Shown here: positions 8,205 through 15,976 of the stretch, one piece after another
Layout of the letters: each line of letters opens with the position of its first letter
How positions within the stretch are numbered: the first letter of the stretch is position 1
DNA from: Sandaracinus amylolyticus
Lineage (GTDB): Bacteria > Myxococcota_A > Polyangia > Polyangiales > Sandaracinaceae
Direction: 5' to 3'
Length of the DNA: 64,000 bases
Assembly: GCF_000737325.1 (NCBI RefSeq)
Contig: NZ_CP011125.1
Span: forward strand, 6,758,001 to 6,822,000
Position numbers and translations under genes: made by a program
The notes under the pieces: generated by a model
The model's database searches: none
Told to the model about the DNA's origin: nothing
What the model saw: the letters and a program-made list of their open reading frames with translations, nothing else

Positions 8205-10802
8205 GTGCGCCTCGTCTCGCTGCTCGTGCTCTCGCTCCTCGTCGTCCCGGTCGCGCGCGCGCAGCCGGTCGAGCGCCCGAACGTCGTGCTGATCCTCGGC
8301 GACGATCTCGGCTGGGGCGATCTCGGCGTGCACGGACAGACGCGCATCCACACGCCGCGCATCGACGCGCTCGCGCGCGAAGGCATGCGCTTCACCGCCG
8401 CGTACGCGGGCGCGCCGGTCTGCGCGCCGTCGCGCTGCGTGCTGATGACGGGCCTGCACGCGGGGCACTGTCCGGTCGGCGCGAACCAGTACCCCAACGG
8501 CACGCTGCGGATCGACGAGGTGACGATCGCCGATCTGCTGCGCGGCGCGGGCTATCACACCGCGATCGCCGGCAAGTGGGGCCTCGGCGGCGAGCTCGCG
8601 GACGGCACCGCGCACCAGGCGCTCGTCGGTCCGTGGGCGATGGGCTTCGATCGCTCGATGGTCGTGCTCGACCAGTTCCTCGCGGCCGATCACTGGCCCG
8701 AGTGGATCTGGGTCGACGGCGAGCGAATCCCGCTCGAGGGCAACGTCGAGGACGGACGCGCGCGCTGGGCGCCCGAGCTCTTCGTCGAGGAGACGACGCG
8801 CGAGATCGATCGCGCCGCACGGCGGGGCCAGCCCTTCTTCGTCGTGCTCGCGACCACGCTCCCGCATCGCGAGCTCGTCGCGCCCGACGACGGCCCCTAC
8901 GCCGACGCGCCGTGGCCCGACGTCGACCGCGCGTACGCCGCGCTGGTCACGCGCTTCGACGACCACGTCGGGCGCATCGTCGATCACGTCGACGCGCTCG
9001 GCCTCGCGTCGCGCACGCTGATCCTCGTCGCGAGCGACAACGGCCCCGCGACGACCGACGGGCACCACGCGGCGTTCTTCGCGTCGAGCGGCCCGTTCCG
9101 CGGCGGCAAGCGCGACCTCACCGAGGGCGGCATCCGCGTGCCCTTGATCGCGCGCTGGCCCGGCGTCGTGCCGGCCGGCGCGGTGCGCGACGTGCCGGTC
9201 GGGCTCGTGGATCTGCTCCCCACGCTCGGTGAGCTCGCGGGCGTCGGCGCGCCCGCCGTCGTCGACGGAGCGTCGATCGCGCGCGTGCTCGTCGGACACG
9301 ACGCGGCGATCGACCCACGCGATCTGATCTGGACCTGCGACGAAGCGAGCGGCGGGCCCGGTGAGATCGCGTCGCGCGTCGCGGTGCGCCGCGGCTCGAT
9401 GAAGCTGATCGAGCGCGTCGACGGAGCGCTCGAGCTCTACGACCTCGCGAGCGATCCCGGCGAGCGCGAGGATCTCGCGGACGCGCGCCCCACCACGGTG
9501 CGCGCGCTCCACGACGTCGCCGAGGCCGAGACCGTCGGCGCCACGCAGCGTGTCGATCCCGTGCTGCGCGTGGTCGGCGAGGGCGTGCGCGACGAGGGCG
9601 CGGCCGCCGCGTCACGCGCCCGCCCGGTCCTCTGGGCGCGCTTCGACGGCCAGCCCGCATCGCTCGACGCGCCCCGCATCCCGCTGCGTGGCCCGGCGCG
9701 CGACGGGCGCTTCTCGCGGGGCGCGCACCTCGTCGCGGGACCGCACGCCGCGCTCGCGTTCGGCGCGTCGAGCCTGACCGTCGAGGCCACGCTGCGGCTC
9801 CACGATGCGCCCGAGGGCGCGCGCTGGCTCGTCGTCGCGAAGCCCGCGGGGCGCGACGATCGCTTCGTCGACTTCGGCGTCCTCGCGCGCGCCGGATCGC
9901 TCGACGGCGTGCGCTGGATGGACGACGCCGGCGCCGAGCACGGCATCGCGATCGTGTTCGGCGATCGCACGCCCCGGCGCGGCGCGTGGGGCGTCCGCAG
10001 CACGCTCGTGATCGACGACGCGCGCACCCATCGCGTCGCGGTGCGCGTCGATCACACCGCGCGACGCGTGCGCTTCGAGCTCGACGATCGCCACGAGGAC
10101 GTCGCGATCCCCGCGCGCCGTCACGTCGTCGGCGAAGGGCTGCTCCACGTCGGCGCGCACCCCGGCGATCACGGCGCGCTCGACGGCGCGCTCGAGGGCG
10201 AGCTCGACGAGCTGCGCATCTCGCGCGGCGTGGGCGAGCCGGCGCGCGACGAGCTCGCGGAGGCGGTGCTCGATCTCGGGCGCGTGGTGGTCGGCGGCCC
10301 GACGATCACGCGCCGCGTGCGCATCGTCGACGCGTCGAGCGAGCGGTCGCGCGCGATGGAGGGCCACGTCGAGCCGACGCGCGTCGCCGATCCGCGCCTC
10401 GATGTGCACGCGCCGCGCTTCTCGGGCCTCGTGAACGGCGCGGGCCGCGGCGAGATCGTGGTGACGCTGCGCCCCGATCACGTGGGCGCGCTTCACGATC
10501 AGCGGGTCACGATCGTCGCGACCGTCGCGCGCATCGGCACGCCGGCGCGGCGCTCACCGCTCGTGCTGCGCATCCGCGGCGAGGTCGTGCCCCAGCGCGC
10601 GCTCGACGGCGGGGTGGACGACGCGCCACGCGTCGCGAGCTGTGCGATCAGTCGCTCGTCGCGCGGTGGCGTGCCCGCCCTCGTGCTGCTTGCGGCGCTC
10701 GCGGCGGCGAGAGCTCGCGCGCGGCGGCGGCGACCGCGTTGCGCATCCACGTGTGCGCGACATCGCGATGCGAGCGGTCGTGCCACAGCGCGACGAGCGT
10801 GA
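8205..10802 (+). CDS. Secreted type I sulfatase with LamG-like and MYXO-CTERM-like tail
   Basis: An 865-residue exported sulfatase. A signal peptide (VSLLVLSLLVVPVARA) is followed by PNVVLILGDDLGWGDLG with metal-binding Asp residues. VCAPSR (Cys73) is the CxPxR motif that becomes formylglycine. SDNGP and KRDLTEGGIRVP are also typical. The sulfatase domain ends near residue 450. Residues 470-680 form a concanavalin/laminin G-like domain (ending LDGALEGELDELRISR). Near 815 comes Cys, a hydrophobic helix (VPALVLLAALAAARA) and an Arg cluster, like a MYXO-CTERM anchor, but with about 22 extra residues. The last 155 bases overlap the convergent LysR gene. It probably desulfates an external polysaccharide or ester; the substrate is unknown. 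GTG start. Confidence 0.88.
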   Translation: MRLVSLLVLSLLVVPVARAQPVERPNVVLILGDDLGWGDLGVHGQTRIHTPRIDALAREGMRFTAAYAGAPVCAPSRCVLMTGLHAGHCPVGANQYPNGTLRIDEVTIADLLRGAGYHTAIAGKWGLGGELADGTAHQALVGPWAMGFDRSMVVLDQFLAADHWPEWIWVDGERIPLEGNVEDGRARWAPELFVEETTREIDRAARRGQPFFVVLATTLPHRELVAPDDGPYADAPWPDVDRAYAALVTRFDDHVGRIVDHVDALGLASRTLILVASDNGPATTDGHHAAFFASSGPFRGGKRDLTEGGIRVPLIARWPGVVPAGAVRDVPVGLVDLLPTLGELAGVGAPAVVDGASIARVLVGHDAAIDPRDLIWTCDEASGGPGEIASRVAVRRGSMKLIERVDGALELYDLASDPGEREDLADARPTTVRALHDVAEAETVGATQRVDPVLRVVGEGVRDEGAAAASRARPVLWARFDGQPASLDAPRIPLRGPARDGRFSRGAHLVAGPHAALAFGASSLTVEATLRLHDAPEGARWLVVAKPAGRDDRFVDFGVLARAGSLDGVRWMDDAGAEHGIAIVFGDRTPRRGAWGVRSTLVIDDARTHRVAVRVDHTARRVRFELDDRHEDVAIPARRHVVGEGLLHVGAHPGDHGALDGALEGELDELRISRGVGEPARDELAEAVLDLGRVVVGGPTITRRVRIVDASSERSRAMEGHVEPTRVADPRLDVHAPRFSGLVNGAGRGEIVVTLRPDHVGALHDQRVTIVATVARIGTPARRSPLVLRIRGEVVPQRALDGGVDDAPRVASCAISRSSRGGVPALVLLAALAAARARARRRRPRCASTCARHRDASGRATARRA

Positions 10803-11622
10803 AGCGAGGCAGCGGCACCGGCGGCGCGATCACCTGCAGCGCGAACGCATCGGCGATGCGCGCGGCGAGCCGCGAGGGGAGCGTCACGACGAGGTCGCTC
10901 TCCGCGACGATCGCGGGCGCGCCGAGGAAGCTCGGCACCATCACGACCACGCGCCGGGCGAGCCCGATGCGCGCGAGCGCGTCGTCGACCACACCTCCGC
11001 GCGTGCCGTGCGGCGCGATAAACACGTGGCCCATCGCGGCGAAGCGCTCGACCGTCCACGGCTCGTCGAGCACCGGGTGATCCGCGCGCACGAGGCACGA
11101 GAACCCGTCGTCGAAGAGGCGCCGCTGCTCGAGCGTCGACGGCACGCCGGCGCTCGAGCTCGCGACGATCACGAGGTCGAGCTTCCCCGACGCGAGCGCC
11201 TCGCCGGAGTCCTCCGGCACCGGGCGCACCACGATGTCGATCCCCGGCGCCTCGCGCGCGAGCAGGCGCAGGAGCGACGGCAGCAGCACGAGCTCGCCGT
11301 AGTCCGCGGTGCCGATCGTGAACGCGCGCCGAGCGGTCGCGGGATCGAAGCGCTCGCCCTCGAGCGTGCGGCGGATGTCTCCGAGGATCGCGCGCACCGC
11401 GGGCCCGAGCGCTTCGGCGCGCGGCGTCGGCACCAGCGCCGCGCCGCTGCGCACGAGCAAGGGATCGCGCGCCAGCTCGCGCAGCCTCGCGAGCGCGTGG
11501 CTGGTCGCGGGTTGGCTCAGCCCGAGGCGTCGCGCGGCGCGCGTGACGCTGCGCTCCTCGAGCAGCGCGTCGAGCGCGACGAGGAGGTTCAGGTCGATCG
11601 CGGCGAGATTCGTCTCGTGCAT
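10648..11622 (-). CDS. LysR family transcriptional regulator
   Basis: A 324-residue LysR regulator. The N-terminal winged helix-turn-helix (LNLLVALDALLEERSVTRAARRLGLSQPATS and on) is followed by a periplasmic-binding-protein-like effector domain (residues about 100-300). The start MHETNLAAIDL at 11622 is chosen; MNIMHETN at 11631 is an alternative. The last roughly 24 residues (Pro/Arg-rich) extend beyond the usual LysR end and are encoded within the overlap with the sulfatase gene. It is divergent from the NmrA-like gene at 11720 and probably controls it, as is common for LysR pairs. Confidence 0.9.
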   Translation of the reverse strand: MHETNLAAIDLNLLVALDALLEERSVTRAARRLGLSQPATSHALARLRELARDPLLVRSGAALVPTPRAEALGPAVRAILGDIRRTLEGERFDPATARRAFTIGTADYGELVLLPSLLRLLAREAPGIDIVVRPVPEDSGEALASGKLDLVIVASSSAGVPSTLEQRRLFDDGFSCLVRADHPVLDEPWTVERFAAMGHVFIAPHGTRGGVVDDALARIGLARRVVVMVPSFLGAPAIVAESDLVVTLPSRLAARIADAFALQVIAPPVPLPRFTLVALWHDRSHRDVAHTWMRNAVAAAARELSPPRAPQAARGRARHRATSD

Positions 11623-11719
11623 GATGTTCATCCATAGCATCGATGCGACGAATGACGGCGCGGGCCGCACAACGAGCTCCGTCGGCGCGAGAGAGAGCGC
11701 GCCCGAGGAGGAAGCAGCC
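11623..11719. promoter_or_regulatory. LysR/NmrA divergent promoter region
   Basis: This 97-bp region holds a perfect 10-bp palindrome, GCATCGATGC, at 11637-11646, close to the LysR start, and the strong GAGGAGGAAG ribosome-binding site of the rightward gene. It is a plausible LysR binding region. Confidence 0.4.
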
Positions 11720-12592
11720 ATGTTCGTCGTCGCAGGAGTCACCGGTCACGTGGGCGGGGTCATCGCGGAGACGCTGCTCGCGGCAGGGCGGAAGGTGCGC
11801 GTCGTCGTGCGCAGCGAGGACAAGGGCGCGCCGTGGCGCGCGAAGGGCGCGGAGGTCGCGGTCGCGTCGCTCGGCGACGACGCCGCGCTCGCGAAGGCGC
11901 TCGAGGGCGCGGAGGGCGCGTTCCTGCTGCTCCCGCCCGACTACGCGTCGAACGACAACCTCGCGGAGAAGGCGCAGATGACCGCGGCGCTCGGCCGCGC
12001 GATCGAGCGCGCGAAGGTACCGCACGTCGTGTTCCTCTCGTCGATCGGCGCGCAGCACGCGAAGGGCACGGGGCCGATCCGCACCGTGCACCACGCGGAG
12101 CGCGAGCTCGGCCGCATCGCGACGACGCGCTTCACGTGGCTGCGCCCGGCGTACTTCGTCGAGAACGTCGGAAGCCTGATCGGCGCGGTGAAGGGCCAGG
12201 GCGTGCTGCCGAGCACGTTCGATCCGAGCAAGCGCATCCCGATGATCGCGACCCGCGACATCGGCGAGGCGGGCGCGAAGGCGCTGCTCGAGGGACCGGC
12301 GGAAGGACGCGGCGCGGTCATCGAGCTCGCGGGGCCCCGCGACGTGTCGTTCGACGACGTCGCGAAGGAGCTGAGCGCGCTGCTCGGTCGTGAGATCCAC
12401 ACGGTGCGCGTGCCGCGCGAGGCGGTCGCGGGCGCGCTGCAGCAGGCGGGGATGACGCCGGATCTCGCGGGCCTCTACGCCGAGATGAGCGCGGGCGTGG
12501 ACGACGGGACGGTCGACTACGAGGGGAACGGAGCGCGGTTCGCGCGCGGCCGAGTGGAAGCGCGCGAGGTGCTGCGCGCGCTGCTCGGGTGA
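11720..12592 (+). CDS. NmrA-like NAD(P)-binding protein
   Basis: A 290-residue atypical short-chain dehydrogenase of the NmrA/quinone-reductase-like group. The Rossmann motif GVTGHVGG lies at residues 6-13 and RVVVRSEDKG contacts the NADP ribose region. HVVFLSSIGAQHAKG replaces the usual Tyr-x-x-x-Lys site, as in NmrA-like redox sensors and reductases. ATG at 11720 has GAGGAGGAAG just upstream. It is divergent from the LysR regulator, a typical arrangement for an inducible stress or quinone response gene. Whether it is an enzyme or a redox sensor cannot be told from the sequence. Confidence 0.85.
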   Translation: MFVVAGVTGHVGGVIAETLLAAGRKVRVVVRSEDKGAPWRAKGAEVAVASLGDDAALAKALEGAEGAFLLLPPDYASNDNLAEKAQMTAALGRAIERAKVPHVVFLSSIGAQHAKGTGPIRTVHHAERELGRIATTRFTWLRPAYFVENVGSLIGAVKGQGVLPSTFDPSKRIPMIATRDIGEAGAKALLEGPAEGRGAVIELAGPRDVSFDDVAKELSALLGREIHTVRVPREAVAGALQQAGMTPDLAGLYAEMSAGVDDGTVDYEGNGARFARGRVEAREVLRALLG

Positions 12593-12673
12593 GCGCACGC
12601 CGCGCGCGCTCGCGGCCAATGAACCACAGCCCCGAGTACCAACCCCGCCGCTCGCCTCGCGCACCGAAGCGTC

Positions 12674-12692
12674 TTTGACGCACTGCGTGAAA
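12674..12692. promoter_or_regulatory. Operator-like palindrome upstream of fadN
   Basis: TTTGACGCACTGCGTGAAA is a 19-bp inverted repeat with one mismatched pair, 131 bases before the fadN start, in an otherwise featureless 230-bp gap. The same core (TGACGCA-N-TGCGT) stands upstream of the thiolase gene at 24040, so it is likely a fatty-acid-degradation operator. I cannot name the regulator. Confidence 0.55.
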
Positions 12693-12822
12693 CCGCCTTG
12701 CAAGCACCTCGAAATGCGCGGATGTTCTCGCCCCCGGCCGCGCCGTTCGCGCAGCCGGGACCCCGATTGTTTGCTGCTTCGCGGGCTCATCGCCGCGAAG
12801 CTCTTCGAGGAGGTCACGGACG

Positions 12823-15264
12823 ATGGCGAAGGCGATCCGGCGGGTTGCGGTGCTCGGCTCCGGCGTGATGGGGAGCGGCATCGCGGCGCACATGGCGAAC
12901 GCGGGGCTCGAGGTGCTGCTGCTCGACATCGTGCCGAAGGACACGCCCAAGGACGCGCCCAAGGCGAAGCGCGACGCGATCCCCGCGGGCGCCCTCGCCG
13001 CGACCCTCAAGGCGCGGCCCGCCGCGTTCTTCCACCCCTCGAGCGCGAAGCTCGTCAGCGTCGGCAACCTCGAGGACGACCTCGAGAAGGCCGGTCAGTG
13101 CGACCTGATCGTCGAGGCGATCATCGAGCGCCTCGACATCAAGCGCGCGCTCTTCGAGCGCCTCGAGAAGGTCGTCCAGCCGCACACGATCGTGGCGTCG
13201 AACACGTCGGGCCTGCGGATCCACGACATGGTCGAAGGGCGCAGCCAGCAGTTCAAGAAGAACTTCCTGGTCATGCACTTCTTCAACCCGGTCCGCTACA
13301 TGAAGCTCCTCGAGCTCGTGGCGGGCCCGGAGACCGATCCCGCGTCGATGGAGCGCATCGCGCGCTTCGGACGCGACGTGCTCGGCAAGGGCATCGTCGT
13401 CGGCAAGGACACGCCGAACTTCGTGGGCAACCGCATCGGCGTGCACAGCATGATGACGACGATCCACCTCATGCTCGAGGAAGGCCTCAAGCCCGAGGAC
13501 GTCGACAACATCACGGGCAGCCCGATGGGCCACCCGCGCAGCGCGTCGTTCGGCACCGCGGATCTCGTCGGCCTCGACACGTTCGTCCACGTCGCCGACA
13601 ACTGCTTCAAGGCGCTGCCGGAGGACGAAGAGCGCAAGGTCTTCGAGGTCCCCGGCTTCATCCGCCAGATGGTCGAGAAGAAGCTCCTCGGCAACAAGAC
13701 GAAGGCCGGCTTCTACCGCCGCGGCAAGAGCAAGGCGGAGAGCGAGGCGATCGACCCCGCGACGACCGAGTACCGCCTCAAGGGCGGCGACGAGGAGATC
13801 GCGAAGGCGACGAAGAAGATCTCGAAGATCGAGGACCCGAAGGAGCGCGTGCGCGCGCTCGTCGCGGACCAGGGCAAGGCGGGTCAGTTCGCGTGGAAGG
13901 TGCTCTCGCGCGCGCTCGCGTACTCGGCGCGCCGCATCGGCGAGATCACGGACGACGTGGTCGCGATCGATGACTCGATGCGCTGGGGATACAACTGGGA
14001 GCTCGGCCCCTTCGAGACGTGGGATGCGCTCGGCTTCGTCGAGACGACCGACCGCATGGTGAAGGACGGCGTCGCGCTGCCGAAGTCGATCCTCGACATG
14101 AAGGCGAAGGGCGCGAAGGGCTTCTACCGCGAGGACGGCGCGGTGTGGGATCTCGCGAAGGGCCACTACGTAGAGCGCGCGAAGGATCCGCGCGAGGTCA
14201 CCCTCGCGGAGCTGCGCGGGCGCGCAGCGAGCGGCGGCGCGGCGAGCGTCGGAGGCGGCTACCGCGACGCCGCGAAGCCGCAGCCGAAGGCGGCCTCGCC
14301 CGTGCTGCAGAACGCGGGCGCGGAGGCGTGGGACCTCGGTGACGGCGTGCTCGGCGTCACGTTCAAGACGAAGGCGAACAGCATCGATCCCGACGTGATC
14401 TCGATGCTGCACGAGGCGTCGGCGAAGGCGGAGGAGAGCTTCCGCGCGATGGTGATCGTCAACCAGGGCGAGCACTTCTGCGTCGGCGCGAACCTCTTCG
14501 GCGTCGTGATGGCCGCGCAGCAGGGCGCGTGGGACCAGCTGCGCACGATGGTGAAGGGCTACCAGCAGGCGACGCAGCGCATGAAGTACGCGGCGGTGCC
14601 GGTGGTCGCGGCGCCCTACGGCATGACGCTCGGCGGTGGTCTCGAGCTCTGCTTCGGGTGCGACGCGGTGCAGGCGGCGGCGGAGACCTATGCGGGCCTC
14701 GTCGAGGTCGGCGTGGGCCTGCTGCCGGGCGGCGCGGGCAACCTGAACATGCTGTGGCGCGCGCTCGACGGCGTCGTGCAGGGCGCGAACGTCGACACCT
14801 ACGCGATCGTCACGCAGGTGTTCAAGAACATCGCGCTCGCGAGCGTCGCGACGAGCGCGGTCGAGGCGCAGCAGTTCGGCTACTTCCGCAAGACGGATGG
14901 CGTGTCGTTCGATCGTGCGCGCCAGGTGCACGAGGCGAAGCAGCGCGCGATCGGGCTCGCGGAGAGCGGCTACCACGCGCCGACGCCGCGCGCGTACGTG
15001 CTGCCCGGCGAGAACGGCATCGCGACGCTGCGCATGATGGTCGACACGCTGGTCGCGGGCGGCCACGCGAGCGAGCACGACGCGAAGATCGCGACGAAGG
15101 TCGCGGAGGTGCTCTGCGGCGGCGCGGCGGGTCACACCCACGAGGTCACGGAGCAGGAGATCCTGGACCTCGAGTGCGAGGCGTTCCTCAGCCTCTGCGG
15201 CGAGCCGAAGAGCCAGGAGCGCATGCAGTACATGCTCATGAACAACAAGCCGCTGCGTAACTGA
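12823..15264 (+). CDS. fadN: 3-hydroxyacyl-CoA dehydrogenase / enoyl-CoA hydratase
   Basis: An 813-residue bifunctional beta-oxidation enzyme. The NAD-binding motif VAVLGSGVMGSGIA is at residues 8-21. The dehydrogenase domain runs to about 420, with catalytic-site sequence HFFNPVRYMKLLELV. A crotonase-fold hydratase is C-terminal (EHFCVGANLF around 550, YGMTLGGGLELCFG around 605). The dehydrogenase-first order matches FadN of Bacillus and not enterobacterial FadB, where the hydratase comes first. It should hydrate enoyl-CoA and oxidise 3-hydroxyacyl-CoA, with the thiolase at 24040 as partner. It stands alone, has a palindromic operator upstream, and is closed by a double hairpin. Confidence 0.92.
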   Translation: MAKAIRRVAVLGSGVMGSGIAAHMANAGLEVLLLDIVPKDTPKDAPKAKRDAIPAGALAATLKARPAAFFHPSSAKLVSVGNLEDDLEKAGQCDLIVEAIIERLDIKRALFERLEKVVQPHTIVASNTSGLRIHDMVEGRSQQFKKNFLVMHFFNPVRYMKLLELVAGPETDPASMERIARFGRDVLGKGIVVGKDTPNFVGNRIGVHSMMTTIHLMLEEGLKPEDVDNITGSPMGHPRSASFGTADLVGLDTFVHVADNCFKALPEDEERKVFEVPGFIRQMVEKKLLGNKTKAGFYRRGKSKAESEAIDPATTEYRLKGGDEEIAKATKKISKIEDPKERVRALVADQGKAGQFAWKVLSRALAYSARRIGEITDDVVAIDDSMRWGYNWELGPFETWDALGFVETTDRMVKDGVALPKSILDMKAKGAKGFYREDGAVWDLAKGHYVERAKDPREVTLAELRGRAASGGAASVGGGYRDAAKPQPKAASPVLQNAGAEAWDLGDGVLGVTFKTKANSIDPDVISMLHEASAKAEESFRAMVIVNQGEHFCVGANLFGVVMAAQQGAWDQLRTMVKGYQQATQRMKYAAVPVVAAPYGMTLGGGLELCFGCDAVQAAAETYAGLVEVGVGLLPGGAGNLNMLWRALDGVVQGANVDTYAIVTQVFKNIALASVATSAVEAQQFGYFRKTDGVSFDRARQVHEAKQRAIGLAESGYHAPTPRAYVLPGENGIATLRMMVDTLVAGGHASEHDAKIATKVAEVLCGGAAGHTHEVTEQEILDLECEAFLSLCGEPKSQERMQYMLMNNKPLRN

Positions 15265-15271
15265 GTCGGCG

Positions 15272-15319
15272 GGAGGGGTCTTGGAAGACCCCTCCCCCCG
15301 TCCGGCGAAGCCGGACGGG
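15272..15319 (+). terminator. Double hairpin terminator after fadN
   Basis: Two adjacent perfect stems follow the stop codon: GGAGGGGTCTT/AAGACCCCTCC (11 bp, 15272-15295) and CCCGTCCGGC-GAA-GCCGGACGGG (10 bp, 15297-15319). They are strong enough to stop transcription or protect the 3' end, although no T run follows. Confidence 0.7.
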
Positions 15320-15551
15320 TCCCCCCACCCCAAACGCTGCGCGCGGGGCCCCAGCCCCGCTTGCTCTCCGACGGTGGCGGTGGATCGAGCGGAACGTCTC
15401 GGCCGCGGGGCTCGAGAGCGCGATACCGCGCGGGTGAGAGACGGATCCACGCAACGAGGGCGGTACGTCCGCACGGGTCTCGGCGAGCATCGCCGGCCCG
15501 GCGGGCTGCCGCCCTCGGCATTTCTGGGCGCGAATCGCGGCTCGCGACCAC

Positions 15552-15788
15552 GATCCCCTCGGTCGCGCCGAAGATCCCCACATCGCGCAGCGCGCTCCCT
15601 CGTCGCGCGCATCGGATCCCCGGCTGGCGCGACGCGATCCCTCGCTGCGAAATTTCGATCCCTCGGCTCGATCCGTCGATCCCCGGCGCGCGCACGACGA
15701 TCCCCGGCGCGCCCGCCGCGATCCCCGATGCGCGCGGCGCGATCCCCAGCGCGAGAGCGTCGATCCCCGCGAGGGATCGCGCGCTCCG
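15552..15788. repeat. Array of GATCCC cores at exact 21-bp spacing
   Basis: GATCCC (once GCTCCC) starts at 15552, 15573, 15594, 15615, 15636, 15657, 15678, 15699, 15720, 15741 and 15762: eleven copies without a one-base slip, with a degenerate twelfth at 15783. The roughly 14 bases between cores vary. It lies in the 710-bp gap between fadN and the gene at 15977, which otherwise holds only the terminator and the repeats that follow. Confidence 0.75.
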
Positions 15789-15810
15789 AAGGCCGCGCCG
15801 AGTCACGCGC

Positions 15811-15894
15811 GCGAGGGACCGAATTCTCGCAGCGAGGGACCGAATTCTCGCAGCGAGAAACTCGATTCCCGCAGCGAGGGACCTCGTCCGCGGG
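15811..15894. repeat. 21-bp direct repeats
   Basis: A second 21-bp block continues the periodicity: two identical units start at 15811 and 15832 (GCGAGGGACC...TTCTCGCA), a diverged one at 15853 and a partial one at 15874. Each unit begins GCGAG and ends CTCGC or CCCGC, so it can fold into a small hairpin. Confidence 0.7.
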
Positions 15895-15976
15895 CCCTGG
15901 CAAGACGGGAACCCCCTGCAGCGGCTCGGGGCTTCTCCCGACTTCGCGGAGCGAGGGCTCGTGTAGCGATCGAGCC

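Noticed and set aside
12823-15264. Enterobacterial-type FadB
   Set aside because: Domain order is dehydrogenase then hydratase, the reverse of FadB, so FadN-type is the better label.
15132-15806. Minus-strand frame giving regular 'GI' plus five residue repeats
   Set aside because: The heptapeptide periodicity is a direct consequence of the 21-bp DNA repeat; the frame then runs antisense into fadN and has no signal or start context.
15552-15894. CRISPR-like reading of the 21-bp array
   Set aside because: The conserved core is only 6-7 bases, the 'spacers' 14 bases, and no cas gene is present; far too short for CRISPR.
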